From assembly GCF_000425185.1 (NCBI RefSeq), contig NZ_AULH01000013.1, positions 62,001 to 126,000 on the forward strand: a stretch of 64,000 bases of DNA, in the 5' to 3' direction. The notes beneath the pieces were generated by a model that had not been told where the DNA came from, searched no databases, and saw nothing but the letters and a program-made list of their open reading frames with translations. Position 1 is the first letter of the stretch, and each line of letters starts with the position of its first letter. Of the stretch, positions 1-8,592 are shown in pieces. A program made the translations under genes and the position numbers. This DNA is from Pleomorphomonas koreensis DSM 23070 (GTDB lineage: Bacteria > Pseudomonadota > Alphaproteobacteria > Rhizobiales > Pleomorphomonadaceae).

Positions 1-1
1 G

Positions 2-448
2 CCGATCGTCCTCGGCCAGATCGCCCGCCGCTGGCTGGGCGGTTGGGCGCATCGCAACGCTTTCTGGGTGAAGCTCGCCGACCGCTCCACCATCCTCGCC
101 ATCGTCTACAACTCGTTCTGCGATTCGGTGGCGGCCGGCGTCTGGAGCGCCGGCGACCTGATGCTGGTGGTCAAGATCGCGCTTGCCTCCGTGGCTCTGT
201 TCCTGGTGGTCTATCTCGCCATGAACGGCGTCTGCTCGCTGATGGGCTTCAATATCCGCGATCGCATCGCCTGCCAGTTCTGCGGCTCGAAGAAGTCGCT
301 GGCGACCGGCGTGCCGCTGGCGCCGGTGATGTTCGGCCACAGCGCCGCCCTCGGCCTGATCGTCGCGCCGATCATGGTCTTCCACTTCCTGCAACTGGTC
401 ATCGTCAGCGTGCTGGCGGCGCGCTTCGCCCGGCGGCCGGCCGACTGA
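2..448 (+). CDS. Bile acid:sodium symporter family protein (C-terminal part)
   Basis: The reading frame is open from the window edge, so only the C-terminal ~148 residues are present. They include hydrophobic segments, a stretch beginning PIVLGQIARRWLG and the pattern AFWVKLADRSTILAIVYNSF, which is typical of the SBF-like (PF13593, YfeH/RCH1-type) branch of bile acid:sodium symporter relatives. This branch consists of ten-helix inner-membrane carriers whose substrates are mostly unknown. The GTG at 68 is internal and not the true start. The stop lies directly against the 3' end of the convergent minus-strand gene at 449. Family assignment is from recalled sequence pattern; the substrate cannot be inferred. 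Confidence 0.75.
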   Translation, partial: PIVLGQIARRWLGGWAHRNAFWVKLADRSTILAIVYNSFCDSVAAGVWSAGDLMLVVKIALASVALFLVVYLAMNGVCSLMGFNIRDRIACQFCGSKKSLATGVPLAPVMFGHSAALGLIVAPIMVFHFLQLVIVSVLAARFARRPAD

Positions 449-760
449 TCAGACCGCCGTCGAGCGGGCATCCTCGGTCGGCACCACCACCGTCGGCTGC
501 TGATGGAACCAGCGATAGCCGGCGGCGAGCGCCAGGAAGACGGCCAGCCAGACGGCGATATGCCAGAGCCGGGCGTGGATGCGGTGGCGGCCGAAGGCCA
601 GCGAAGCGCCGATCAGCAGGGCGAAGATCGAGAGATAGGCGGCGTCGACGAAGCGGGCCGGCGGCAGGCCGGCGACGCTGCCGGAGCTGCCGAAGATCAG
701 CAGCGCGCCGGTGGCGACGATGAGGATCGCCACGGCGATGTAGAGGACGGGTTGCCGCAT
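449..760 (-). CDS. Membrane protein resembling the N-terminal part of TIGR02281 aspartic proteases
   Basis: A 103-residue protein with three hydrophobic segments (about residues 5-23, 39-56 and 68-82). The pattern around GSVAGLPPARFVDAAYLSI and IAVWLAVFLALAAGYRW resembles the membrane region that precedes the retropepsin-like domain in TIGR02281-type clan AA proteases, which in related genomes also sit beside DUF1289 and cobS. The protease domain with its DTGAS motif is absent, and the frame stops one base from the end of the convergent symporter gene. It is therefore either a degenerate remnant or an independent small membrane protein. It lies 3 nt downstream of DUF1289, in one operon with cobS. 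Confidence 0.6.
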   Translation of the reverse strand: MRQPVLYIAVAILIVATGALLIFGSSGSVAGLPPARFVDAAYLSIFALLIGASLAFGRHRIHARLWHIAVWLAVFLALAAGYRWFHQQPTVVVPTEDARSTAV

Positions 761-763
761 CGG

Positions 764-961
764 CTAGCTCTCCGATCGGAATGCACGTTCCTCAATGTCG
801 ATGCGGCGCAGCCGTTTCGCAAGGCCGGCCATGATCTTCCGCCGTTCATCGTCGGTCATCGTCGTCCAGCGGGCGATCTCGTCGAGCGTGCGGCCGCAGC
901 CGCGGCAGAGGCCGCCGCCCTCCAGAATCCGGCAGACCTTGACGCAGGGCGTCTCGACCAT
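764..961 (-). CDS. DUF1289 family protein
   Basis: A 65-residue protein with the DUF1289 pattern: paired cysteines C6/C10 and C19/C22 followed by [10 protein letters not shown]. Proteins of this family are small and probably bind a metal through the four cysteines; their function is unknown. The ATG lies 4 nt after the cobS stop, so it is translationally linked to cobS and followed directly by the truncated membrane protein. The charged C-terminal half ([18 protein letters not shown]) is the usual family ending. Confidence 0.85.
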   Translation of the reverse strand: MVETPCVKVCRILEGGGLCRGCGRTLDEIARWTTMTDDERRKIMAGLAKRLRRIDIEERAFRSES

Positions 962-965
962 TCCG

Positions 966-1757
966 TCATCCTCCGATCAGCAGGCCGACCAGGAAAGCCG
1001 CCTCGGCGAGCACCTGCGTCGCGCCGAGGATGTCGCCGGTCTGGCCGCCGATCTTCGCCCGGGCGAAGGCGGCGAAGACGAGCGCGGCGAGGCCGGCGAA
1101 GGCAATGCCGAGGAGCGTCGCCGGCGCGCCGGCGAGCGCGGCGAGCGGCGACAGCAGCAGCACCGTCAGCCCGGCGCCGAGCGCCAGGGCGCGGCCGTCC
1201 GGCCGGCCGAGCCGGGCCGCGAGGCCGTCGGGCCGGGCGGCGGGCAGGGCGGCCCACAGGGCGGCCATGGCAAGGCGGCTCAGGGCGCCGGCGCCGAGCA
1301 CGGCGAAGACGCCGAGCGCCGGGTGAGCGAACAGCGCGCCGTAGGCGCTGGCCCGGATCAGCGTCGTGAGGATCAGCGCCAGGCCGGCGAAGGTGCCGAT
1401 GCGGCTGTCCTTCATGATCGACAGGCGCTTTTCCACCGTGGCGCCGCCGACGAGGCCATCGGCGCTGTCGGCGAGGCCGTCCTCGTGCAGGGCGCCGGTC
1501 GGCGCTACCAGCGCGGCGACGACGAGGAGGCCGACGAGCAGGCTCGGCAGGCCGGCCGCGCCGGCCATAAGGCCGATCAGCGCCGCCGGCAGGGCGATCA
1601 GCAGACCGGCGAGCGGGATCGCCGCCGCCGCCCGCGGCAGGTCGGGCAGGGCGCCGGTGTCGTCGAGCCGGCCGAGCTGCGGCACGGGAAGGCGCGAGAA
1701 GAAGCGCAGGCAGGCGCCGAGGTCGGCCAGACGGTGGAGGAGTTCGTCGCGCAGCAT
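966..1757 (-). CDS. cobS: Adenosylcobinamide-GDP ribazoletransferase (cobalamin synthase)
   Basis: Joins adenosylcobinamide-GDP with alpha-ribazole (or its 5'-phosphate) in the last steps of cobalamin assembly, in the inner membrane. The 263-residue length is normal for CobS/CobV. Family signatures are [11 protein letters not shown] (residues 91-101) and [10 protein letters not shown] (115-124), surrounded by several hydrophobic, Ala/Leu-rich helices. It is divergent from cobT, which supplies alpha-ribazole-5-phosphate, with about 130 nt between the starts. I looked for a cobalamin riboswitch in that gap and see none. Confidence 0.95.
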   Translation of the reverse strand: MLRDELLHRLADLGACLRFFSRLPVPQLGRLDDTGALPDLPRAAAAIPLAGLLIALPAALIGLMAGAAGLPSLLVGLLVVAALVAPTGALHEDGLADSADGLVGGATVEKRLSIMKDSRIGTFAGLALILTTLIRASAYGALFAHPALGVFAVLGAGALSRLAMAALWAALPAARPDGLAARLGRPDGRALALGAGLTVLLLSPLAALAGAPATLLGIAFAGLAALVFAAFARAKIGGQTGDILGATQVLAEAAFLVGLLIGG

Positions 1758-1890
1758 TCTTCATTTGTAGGCCGCAAGCCGAGTCGTGTATAGCGGGAAG
1801 CCGCTAAATGTTGTGTCGTTTCGGGGCGTTGCAACGCTTCTGGCGCTAGATCCAGCCCCGTCGCCCCAGCCCAGCCAGAAAGATCAAGCC

Positions 1891-2916
1891 ATGATTCCCT
1901 CGATGTCCGGCCTGCCGTTCGACGATTTCCGCGAGCTGATCGCCGACATGCCCGGACCGGACGAGGCGGCCGTCGCCGCCGTCCGCGCCCGCAACGCCGA
2001 GCTGACCAAGCCGCTCGGCTCGCTCGGCCGGCTGGAGGAGCTGGCCGAATGGCTGGCCGCCTGGCAGCGGGTGGAGCGGCCGGCGGTGCGGCGGCCGATG
2101 GTATCGGTGTTCGCGGCCAGCCACGGCGTGGCGGCCAAGGGCGTGTCGGCCTTCCCGGTCGAGGTCAACTTCCAGATGGTGGCCAATTTCTCGGCCGGCG
2201 GCGCCGCCATCAACCAGCTCTGCAAGAGCTACAACTACGGCCTCAAGGTGTTCGAGCTGGCGCTCGAAGTGCCGACGCCGGACATCACCGAGGCCGACGC
2301 CTTCGACGAGGCCGGCTGCGCCGCCACCATGGCCTTCGGCATGGAATCGGTGTCCGGCGGCACCGATCTCCTGATGCTCGGCGAGATGGGCATCGGCAAC
2401 ACCACGGTGGCCGCCGCCATCTACCACGCCCTCTACGGCGGCGCGGCGGCCGACTGGATCGGCCGCGGCACCGGCGTCGACGACGCCGGCCTGACGCGCA
2501 AGCGCGACGCGGTGGCCGCCGCCGTGGCGCGGCTCGGCGCGGGCGAGCGCGACGGCCTGGAGGTGCTGCGCCGGGTCGGCGGCCGCGAGATCGCCGCCAT
2601 GGTCGGCGCCATCATCGCCGCCCGCCACCAGAGCATTCCGGTGGTCGTCGACGGCTATGTGGTGACCGCCGCCGCCGCCGTGCTGCACGCCGTCGATCCG
2701 CATTCGATCGACCACGTGCAGATCGCCCATGCCTCGGTGGAAGGCGCCCATCGCGACGTCATCGCCCGGCTGGGCAAGGAGCCGATCGTCGATCTCGGCC
2801 TGCGCCTCGGCGAGGGCACCGGCGCCGCCATCGCCGGCTCGATCATCCGGGCGGCGGCCGACGTCCACGCGGGCATGGCCACCTTCGCGGAGGCCGGCGT
2901 CGCCAACAGGGACTGA
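1891..2916 (+). CDS. cobT: Nicotinate-nucleotide--dimethylbenzimidazole phosphoribosyltransferase
   Basis: Makes alpha-ribazole-5'-phosphate from 5,6-dimethylbenzimidazole and nicotinate mononucleotide for the lower loop of cobalamin. The protein has 341 residues, close to Salmonella CobT. Visible signatures: TKPLGSLGRLEELA near residue 39, GEMGIGNTT (164-172), and DVHAGMATFAEAGV near the C-terminus, where E334 is the probable counterpart of the catalytic Glu317 of Salmonella. I chose the ATG at 1891 because the upstream in-frame extension is unlike the family. The ATG at 1903 is an alternative. Confidence 0.95.
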   Translation: MIPSMSGLPFDDFRELIADMPGPDEAAVAAVRARNAELTKPLGSLGRLEELAEWLAAWQRVERPAVRRPMVSVFAASHGVAAKGVSAFPVEVNFQMVANFSAGGAAINQLCKSYNYGLKVFELALEVPTPDITEADAFDEAGCAATMAFGMESVSGGTDLLMLGEMGIGNTTVAAAIYHALYGGAAADWIGRGTGVDDAGLTRKRDAVAAAVARLGAGERDGLEVLRRVGGREIAAMVGAIIAARHQSIPVVVDGYVVTAAAAVLHAVDPHSIDHVQIAHASVEGAHRDVIARLGKEPIVDLGLRLGEGTGAAIAGSIIRAAADVHAGMATFAEAGVANRD

Positions 2917-2924
2917 ATGAACAG

Positions 2925-2956
2925 AAAGCCCGATCAAGGACTTGACCGGGCTTCCT
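2925..2956. terminator. Bidirectional terminator between cobT and the polyprenyl synthase gene
   Basis: AAGCCCG (2926-2932) pairs with CGGGCTT (2947-2953), and the interior TCAAG/CTTGA extends the helix. It lies between two convergent genes, so it can serve both strands. There is no long T-run, so strength is uncertain. Confidence 0.65.
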
Positions 2957-2977
2957 CATCTGTTCGGAGAGATGCGT

Positions 2978-4012
2978 TCAGCTCACGCGGCTGACGCAGA
3001 AATGCACCACGTCTTCCAGCGCCGCCCGGTAGGGGCCGTCGTCGAGCACGGCGAGGGCGGCGATCGCCCGATCGCCGTAGGCGCGGGCGCGCTCGACGGT
3101 GGCGGCGATCGCCTGATGGCGGCCGAGCAGTTCGATGGCCCGGTCGAGGTCGGCGTCCTCGATCTCGCCGCGCTCGATGGTGCGCTGCCAGAAGTCGCGA
3201 TCGGCGTCGCCGCCGCGGGCGGCGGCGATCAGGATCGGCAGCGTCACCTTGCCCTCGCGGAAGTCGTCGCCGACCTTCTTGCCGAGCGTCATCGACGAGC
3301 CGCCGTAGTCGAGCGCGTCGTCGACGAGCTGGAAGGCGAGGCCGAGCTGGGTGCCGTATTCGGCGAGCCCGGCGCGCACCTCGGCGGAACTGCCGGCGAT
3401 GATCGGGCCGACCTCGGTGGCCGCCGAGAACAGCGCCGCCGTCTTGGCGTTGATCACTTCGAGATACTGCTCTTCGCTGGTGGTCAGGTGCTTGGCGGCG
3501 ACCAGTTGCAGCACCTCGCCCTCGGCGATGACGGCGGCGGCGCGCGACAGCACGGCCAGCGCGTCGAGCGAGCCGACCTCGACCATGGTGCGGAAGGCCT
3601 GGCCGAGCAGATAGTCGCCGACCAGCACGCTGGCCTGATTGCCCCACAGCATGCGCGCCGACGGCTTGCCGCGCCGGAGTTCGCTCTCGTCGACGACGTC
3701 GTCGTGGAGCAGCGTCGCCGTGTGCATGAACTCGACGGTGGCGGCCAGCTTGACGTGGCCGTCGCCCCGATAGCCGCAGGCCAGCGCGGCGGCCAGCGTC
3801 AGCATCGGCCTCAGGCGCTTGCCGCCGGAATCGATCAGGTGGCGGGCGATCTCCGGGATCATGTCGGCATTGGCGGCGGCCATGTCGAGGATCATCCGGT
3901 TGACCCGCTGCATGTCGGCGTCGACGAGCTGCATCAGGGGCGCGATCGATTTCTCGCGCGGTGCCGCCGGAGCGTTGCTGTGCTGAGGTGCGACCGAGCT
4001 CAAACCCTTCAC
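2978..4012 (-). CDS. Polyprenyl (probably octaprenyl/decaprenyl) diphosphate synthase
   Basis: A trans-prenyltransferase that extends farnesyl or geranylgeranyl diphosphate with isopentenyl diphosphate to make the ubiquinone side chain. The 344-residue protein carries both Asp-rich Mg2+ sites: DDVVD at 104-108 (first, within LLHDDVVDES) and DDALD at 231-235 (second, within QLVDDALDYGG). GGKRLRPML near residue 64 and GDYLLGQAF near 132 are also family landmarks. The length and the first motif suit long-chain synthases (IspB/DdsA type) rather than farnesyl synthase. It is divergent from the DUF2007 gene, as in many Rhizobiales. The exact chain length cannot be read from the sequence. Confidence 0.9.
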   Translation of the reverse strand: MKGLSSVAPQHSNAPAAPREKSIAPLMQLVDADMQRVNRMILDMAAANADMIPEIARHLIDSGGKRLRPMLTLAAALACGYRGDGHVKLAATVEFMHTATLLHDDVVDESELRRGKPSARMLWGNQASVLVGDYLLGQAFRTMVEVGSLDALAVLSRAAAVIAEGEVLQLVAAKHLTTSEEQYLEVINAKTAALFSAATEVGPIIAGSSAEVRAGLAEYGTQLGLAFQLVDDALDYGGSSMTLGKKVGDDFREGKVTLPILIAAARGGDADRDFWQRTIERGEIEDADLDRAIELLGRHQAIAATVERARAYGDRAIAALAVLDDGPYRAALEDVVHFCVSRVS

Positions 4013-4174
4013 TCCCGAAACCGTCCGTCCGGCTTGCCGCCGGTTGTATCCATAACGCTTTCCGGCACGAGTCGGTGCCCGCGCAGGAGAAAGATTAAGT
4101 GGGTGACCATTAGGCCGCCAAGGGGATAATGTCGAATCCCGTCGGGGATGACCATCGGCAATTCCGGAGGCTTC

Positions 4175-4420
4175 ATGGAAGAATTGATCCGAACCAACGA
4201 TCTGGTGACCATCTCCTTCGTGGAGGCGCTGCTGAAGGACGCTGGCATCGGCTACCTCGTGGCCGACCAGGCGATGAGCGGCGTCGAGGGCATGCTGGGC
4301 GTCTTCCCGCGCCGCGTGCTGGTCGACGCCGACGAGGCGATCCGTGCCCGCCGCCTTCTCACCGATGCCGGCCTCGGCGCCGAACTGCGGCCGGACAAGA
4401 AGCGAGAAGCCAGGACGTGA
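4175..4420 (+). CDS. DUF2007 domain protein
   Basis: An 81-residue protein matching the DUF2007 (putative signal-transducing) family: MEELIRTNDLVTISFVEALLK at the start and a GMLGVFPRRVLV core. Function is unknown. I chose the ATG at 4175 because GGAGG at 4166-4170 sits 4 nt upstream, whereas the in-frame ATG at 4148 has no ribosome-binding site and adds residues unlike the family. Its TGA overlaps the GTG start of the next gene, so the two are translationally coupled, a pairing commonly seen in Rhizobiales. Confidence 0.85.
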   Translation: MEELIRTNDLVTISFVEALLKDAGIGYLVADQAMSGVEGMLGVFPRRVLVDADEAIRARRLLTDAGLGAELRPDKKREART

Positions 4421-5190
4421 CCGCGGCGGGCGGCACCAGCCGCGACGGCTTTCTCGGCAACCGCCTGCTGATCGACCAGCCGGCGGCCGGCGCCCATCGG
4501 GCCGGCCTCGACGCCGTGCTGCTGGCCGCCGCGCTGCCGGACGGCACCGCCGGCCACGTGGTCGATCTCGGCGCCGGCGTCGGCGTTGCCGGCCTCGCGG
4601 CGGCGCACCGGCTGCCGGACATCGCCGTCACGCTGGTGGAGATCGATCCGGCGCTGGCGCGGCTCGCGGCGGGCAACGCGGCGCTCAACGCGGCCACCGC
4701 CGGCCGCGTCGAGGTGGTCGTCGCCGACGTGCTGGCGCCGGCGGCGGTGCGCCGGGCGGCCGGCCTCGCCGACGACATGGCCGACCATCTCGTCATGAAC
4801 CCGCCGTTCCATCCCGAGGATCGCGGCCGCCGCTCGCCGGCGCCGGGGCGGGCGCGGGCGCATGCCGTGGCGCCGGACGCCATCGACGGCTGGGTGCGCG
4901 CCGCCGCCGCCCTTCTGAAGCCGTCCGGCACGCTGACGGTGATCTTCCGCGCCGACGAGTTGCCGCGCCTTCTCGCCGCGATCGGCAGCCGCTTCGGCTC
5001 GCTCGGCCTGCTGCCGATCCACGCCCATGCCGGCGAGCCGGCGCACCGGCTGATCCTGCGCGGCCGGCCGCAGGGGCGGGCGCCGCTCCGCATTTTGCCG
5101 AGCCTCGTCCTGCATGAGGCGGATGGCCGCTTCCGAGCCGAGGTTGACGCGGTGTTGCGCGGTTCCGCCCTGCCGGTCGTCTGGTGGTAA
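4417..5190 (+). CDS. TrmN6-like SAM-dependent methyltransferase
   Basis: A 257-residue class I methyltransferase with the SAM-binding loop VDLGAGVGVAGLAAA (about residues 49-63) and the amino-methylating motif NPPF (128-131). The NPPF/Y motif and the overall layout suit tRNA1(Val) (adenine-37-N6)-methyltransferase and relatives such as the RsmC/PrmC group that methylate an exocyclic amine. The GTG start at 4417 overlaps the DUF2007 stop in a GTGA. The frame stays open further upstream, but that would run through the DUF2007 gene. Substrate assignment is tentative. Confidence 0.8.
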   Translation: MTAAGGTSRDGFLGNRLLIDQPAAGAHRAGLDAVLLAAALPDGTAGHVVDLGAGVGVAGLAAAHRLPDIAVTLVEIDPALARLAAGNAALNAATAGRVEVVVADVLAPAAVRRAAGLADDMADHLVMNPPFHPEDRGRRSPAPGRARAHAVAPDAIDGWVRAAAALLKPSGTLTVIFRADELPRLLAAIGSRFGSLGLLPIHAHAGEPAHRLILRGRPQGRAPLRILPSLVLHEADGRFRAEVDAVLRGSALPVVWW

Positions 5191-5194
5191 GGCT

Positions 5195-6223
5195 TCAGGG
5201 CAGGCGCAGGTCGGCGATGACCGGGAAATGGTCGGAGCCGATGTCGGGGCCGACTTCGAAGCGCTTCACCTCGACATTGCGCGACACCAGAATATGGTCG
5301 ACCGGCGAGCCGAAATGGAAGACCTTCGCGAACCGCCGCGCGAAGCGGGTGGTGGCCGGCCAGCCGGTGCCGGCGGCGTCGACCAGCCCGGATGTCTTCA
5401 GGAAAGACTGGAAGAACGGCGACCATGTCGGCGTGTTGAAGTCGCCCATGGCGACAACGGGCGTGCCCGGCGGCTCGGCGGCGATCGCTCGCGCCACGAT
5501 GTCGAGATAGGTGTTGCGGGTCTCCCATTGGGCGGGGCTGCGCGGCGACGAGGGATGCAGCACGTAGACGACGAGGGTCGGCGGCGCGTCGGCGCCGGCA
5601 TCCGGCACGCCGGGCGGGGCCAGTTCCAGCCGCAGGGGCTGGCCGCCCCAGCCGTAGTCCGGCACGACCGGGATATTGTCGATGTGCCCGGCCTTGACGA
5701 TTCGCCAGGCCGACCAGGCCATCACCCCCGGATTGCGGCCGAGGAGGTCGGCCGGTGGCGCTTCCGGAAAATGGCCGCGCAGCGCCTCGAAGTGCCGCAT
5801 CACCCAGCCGCTGACTTCCTGCTGGCCGAGCACGTCGATGCCCGACGACGTGCTCCAGGTGATGAGGTCGCTGAAATCGGCGCGGCCACCCAGCACGTTG
5901 CTGGTGGCGACGCGCAGGGTCGGGCCGGCGGCCGAGGCTGCGGCATGCTCGACCGGCATGAACAACGGCAGACCGTTGACCACGGCAAGCACCACGGCGA
6001 CGGCGGCGGCGAGGCGGCGACGCGTGACAAGGCAGAGGAGAGCGGCGGCCAACGACAGGCCGAACAGCACCGGCAGGAAGAAGCTGACGAGGTCGCCGAA
6101 ATAGAAGACGTCGGCGTTGAGCCGGGCCAGCGTCGCCAAGGCGACCGCCGCGACCATGACGACGGCGGCCGAGCCGGACAACCTGTGTCGGGCGGGAGCC
6201 GCGCTGAACTCGGATGCCGTCAT
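5195..6223 (-). CDS. Endonuclease/exonuclease/phosphatase family membrane protein
   Basis: A 342-residue protein: about three N-terminal membrane helices (roughly residues 17-37, 45-65, 70-90), then an EEP-fold domain with GDFNTPTWSPFF and, near the end, SPVDHILVS and GSDHFPV, which carry the metal-binding and catalytic Asp/Asn/His residues. Such membrane-anchored EEP proteins face the periplasm; whether the substrate is nucleic acid, lipid or another phosphodiester is unknown. I chose the ATG at 6223 because GGGAG lies 5 nt upstream. A longer start at 6307 adds 28 residues. It is convergent with, and 4 nt from, the methyltransferase gene. Confidence 0.85.
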   Translation of the reverse strand: MTASEFSAAPARHRLSGSAAVVMVAAVALATLARLNADVFYFGDLVSFFLPVLFGLSLAAALLCLVTRRRLAAAVAVVLAVVNGLPLFMPVEHAAASAAGPTLRVATSNVLGGRADFSDLITWSTSSGIDVLGQQEVSGWVMRHFEALRGHFPEAPPADLLGRNPGVMAWSAWRIVKAGHIDNIPVVPDYGWGGQPLRLELAPPGVPDAGADAPPTLVVYVLHPSSPRSPAQWETRNTYLDIVARAIAAEPPGTPVVAMGDFNTPTWSPFFQSFLKTSGLVDAAGTGWPATTRFARRFAKVFHFGSPVDHILVSRNVEVKRFEVGPDIGSDHFPVIADLRLP

Positions 6224-6357
6224 ATGGACTCCCGGATCCTTGCCGAACCGGCCGGACTCAATGGTCGAGAAAGTCTGCGGCGGTCGTGTGAGCGTCGCGG
6301 CGGCCAAACTTGCCCGCCCGGCACCGGAAAAGCAAGGAGCGGGCCGGCGGCTCCGGC

Positions 6358-6867
6358 TCAGAACAGGCTGCCCTGGAGATCGCCGGGCCGGCCGCCGGTC
6401 TCGTGCGCCAGCAGCCAGCGCTTGGTGTCGATGCCGCCGCCGAAGCCGGTCAGCGCGCCGGAGGCGCCGATCACCCGGTGGCAGGGCACGACGATCGGGA
6501 TGGGATTGGCGCCGTTGGCGGCGCCGACGGCGCGGCTTGCCGAAGGACGGCCGATACGCGCGGCGATAGCGCCGTAGGAGAGGGTGGCGCCGTAGGGAAT
6601 GGCCCGGAGCGCCTGCCAGACGGCCAATTGGAAGGGCGTGCCGGTCGGGTTCAGCACGAGGTCGAAGTCGCGCAGTTCGCCGGCGAAATAGGCCGTGAGC
6701 TGGGCGCGCGCCTCGACGAACAAATCGTCGTCGCGCCGCCAGCTGTCGCGCGGGGCGACGCGGCCCTTGCCGGAGGGAAAGCCGATGGCCGACAGCGCCG
6801 CGCCGTCGCCGGCCAGAAGCAGCGGGCCGATCGGGCTCACGAGATAGGTGTAGAGGGTGTCGGGCAT
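6358..6867 (-). CDS. ogt: Methylated-DNA--[protein]-cysteine S-methyltransferase
   Basis: A suicide repair protein that takes methyl groups from O6-methylguanine and O4-methylthymine. The 169-residue protein has the acceptor motif PCHRV with Cys129, preceded by the DNA-binding helix region (YGAIAARIGRPSASRAVG) and NPIPI, and followed by GFGGGIDTKRWLL. It has the single-domain Ogt form without the Ada regulatory part. It begins just after the EamA transporter (1 nt gap), so the two are probably cotranscribed. An AdaA-like regulator lies divergently on the other side of that transporter. Confidence 0.95.
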   Translation of the reverse strand: MPDTLYTYLVSPIGPLLLAGDGAALSAIGFPSGKGRVAPRDSWRRDDDLFVEARAQLTAYFAGELRDFDLVLNPTGTPFQLAVWQALRAIPYGATLSYGAIAARIGRPSASRAVGAANGANPIPIVVPCHRVIGASGALTGFGGGIDTKRWLLAHETGGRPGDLQGSLF

Positions 6868-6868
6868 G

Positions 6869-7792
6869 TCAGCCTCCGGGGCTTGGCGCGCGTTTCAGGA
6901 TAGTGAAGACGCGGCCGTCGATCGACAACAGGCCGAGGGCGATCAGCGCCATCCCCAGGAAATGGTTGGACGACAGCCGCTCGCCGAGCACCAGGCTGCC
7001 GAGCAGGATGGCCGAAACGGGGATCAGCAACGTCACCAGCGACGAGTTGGTGGCGCCGCCGACCTCAAGGATGTGGAAGTAGATGATGTAGGCGAGCGCC
7101 GTCGAGATCAGCGCCAGCGCCATCAGCGCGCCGACGGTGACGGGGCCGGGCGCGGCGAGCTTCCAGGGCGCATCGACGAGGATCACCAGCGGCAGCATCA
7201 TGACGGTGGTCGCCGTGGTCTGGCCGAAGGCGCCGACGGCCGGCGCGATGCCCATGCGGCGGAAACGGCGGCCGAAGGTGCCGGCGAAGCCGTAGGAGAG
7301 GGCTGCGCCGAGGCAGGCGAAGAGCGCCCAGAGAGGGGGCCCCTCGCCGGAAAAGGCGCTGCCGCCCATCAGCACGGCGACGCCGAGGATGCCGAGCAGC
7401 ACGCCGGCCACCTTGTTCGCCGTCATCTTCTCGTCGGTGGTCATCAGGTGGGCGACCAGGATGGAGAAGATCGGCGTGGTGGCGTTGAGGATCGAGGCAA
7501 GGCCCGAGGCGATCGCCGTCTGGCCCCAGAAGATCAGGCTGAACGGGATGAGGTTGTTGAGAAGGCCCATGCCGAAAAAGGCGCGCCAGACGGCGCCATC
7601 GGTGGGAATCGGCCGGCCGGTTGCCCGGAGATAGACGAGAAGCGCCAGCGCGGCGATGCCGACGCGGCCGAGCACCACGGTGAACGGCGGCAACTCGGCG
7701 AGCGCCACCTTGGAGAAGAAGAAGGAGCCGCCCCAAAGGACGGACAGGAAGAGGAGGAGGCCCCATTCGAGGAGGCCCATCTGTCTGGTCAT
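6869..7792 (-). CDS. EamA/DMT family transporter
   Basis: A 307-residue inner-membrane protein with about ten helices in two EamA repeats. The first repeat starts LSVLWGGSFFFSKVAL and contains LLNNLIPFSLIFWGQ; the second covers about residues 155-295 and includes ALISTALAYIIYFHILE and the ending GEXLSXXXXXGMALIALGLL. Members export amino acids and other metabolites. I chose the ATG at 7792, where homology to the family begins; the frame continues upstream only because the antisense strand is GC-rich. It is divergent from the AdaA-like gene and precedes ogt. Confidence 0.88.
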   Translation of the reverse strand: MTRQMGLLEWGLLLFLSVLWGGSFFFSKVALAELPPFTVVLGRVGIAALALLVYLRATGRPIPTDGAVWRAFFGMGLLNNLIPFSLIFWGQTAIASGLASILNATTPIFSILVAHLMTTDEKMTANKVAGVLLGILGVAVLMGGSAFSGEGPPLWALFACLGAALSYGFAGTFGRRFRRMGIAPAVGAFGQTTATTVMMLPLVILVDAPWKLAAPGPVTVGALMALALISTALAYIIYFHILEVGGATNSSLVTLLIPVSAILLGSLVLGERLSSNHFLGMALIALGLLSIDGRVFTILKRAPSPGG

Positions 7793-7906
7793 GTCGGCTC
7801 CATGGATGGTGGACTGGCTGCAGAATGCCTCGCCGGCGGTTCGTCCGCTCGCCGGAATCGGACTCGGATGCGTGACCTTGCACCGTGTCCGTGTACAATT
7901 CCTGTC

Positions 7907-8506
7907 ATGAGCCTCGATGTCACCCTCTGCGAAACGGCCTGGGCGGCCCGCGATCCCGCCTACGACGGCGCCTTCTTCGTTTGCGTCCGGACGACGGGCA
8001 TCTACTGTCGCTGCGTCTGCCCGGTGAAGCCGCCGCTTCGGCGCAACGTCGAGTTCCTGCCGAGCGCCGCCGCCGCGGAACTGGCCGGCTATCGGCCGTG
8101 CCTGCGCTGCCGGCCGGAGACGGCGCCGTTCTGTCCGGCCTGGAAGGGCACGCTCTCCATCGTCGAGAAGGCGGCACGCCTCATCCGGAACGAGGGCGCG
8201 CTCGACGGACGCGGCGGCGTCGAGGCGCTGGCCGCCCGCGTCGGCATCGGCGGCCGGCACCTGACGCGCCTGTTCCGCCGCCATCTCGGCGCCAGCCCGA
8301 CCGAGGTTGCTCGGACAGCGCGGGTCCAGCGGGCCAAGCGCCTTTTGACCGACACCGATCTGCCCATGACCGACGTGGCGCTTCAGGCCGGCTTCGGCAG
8401 CCTCCGCCGCTTCAACGCCGTGTTCCAGGAGGTCTACCGGCGGCCGCCGGGCGAGATGCGGCGGTGGCGAGCCTCCAGCAAGGCGGTCGCGTCGGCATAC
8501 GCCTGA
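7907..8506 (+). CDS. AdaA-like methyl-phosphotriester-sensing transcription regulator
   Basis: A 199-residue protein: N-terminal Ada zinc domain (residues ~5-75) with C34, C38, C65 and C68 at the same spacing as Zn ligands C38/C42/C69/C72 of E. coli Ada, then an AraC-type double HTH (about 82-190, ending RRFNAVFQEVYRRPPGEMRR). There is no methyltransferase or AlkA glycosylase domain, as in Bacillus subtilis AdaA. In Ada, Cys38 takes a methyl group from DNA phosphotriesters and turns the protein into an activator. Here the likely target is the divergent EamA-ogt operon; this is inferred from position. Confidence 0.88.
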   Translation: MSLDVTLCETAWAARDPAYDGAFFVCVRTTGIYCRCVCPVKPPLRRNVEFLPSAAAAELAGYRPCLRCRPETAPFCPAWKGTLSIVEKAARLIRNEGALDGRGGVEALAARVGIGGRHLTRLFRRHLGASPTEVARTARVQRAKRLLTDTDLPMTDVALQAGFGSLRRFNAVFQEVYRRPPGEMRRWRASSKAVASAYA

Positions 8507-8592
8507 CATCGCCTTCGAGGGTATTCCGACAAGTACCGAACCAGTCGGCGTCATGCGCGTTTCTTCCGAAGGACGGAAAGGAGCATGGCGAC

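Noticed and set aside
1758-1890. Possible cobalamin riboswitch between cobS and cobT
   Set aside because: The gap is only 133 nt and lacks the B12-box and the other conserved blocks on either strand.
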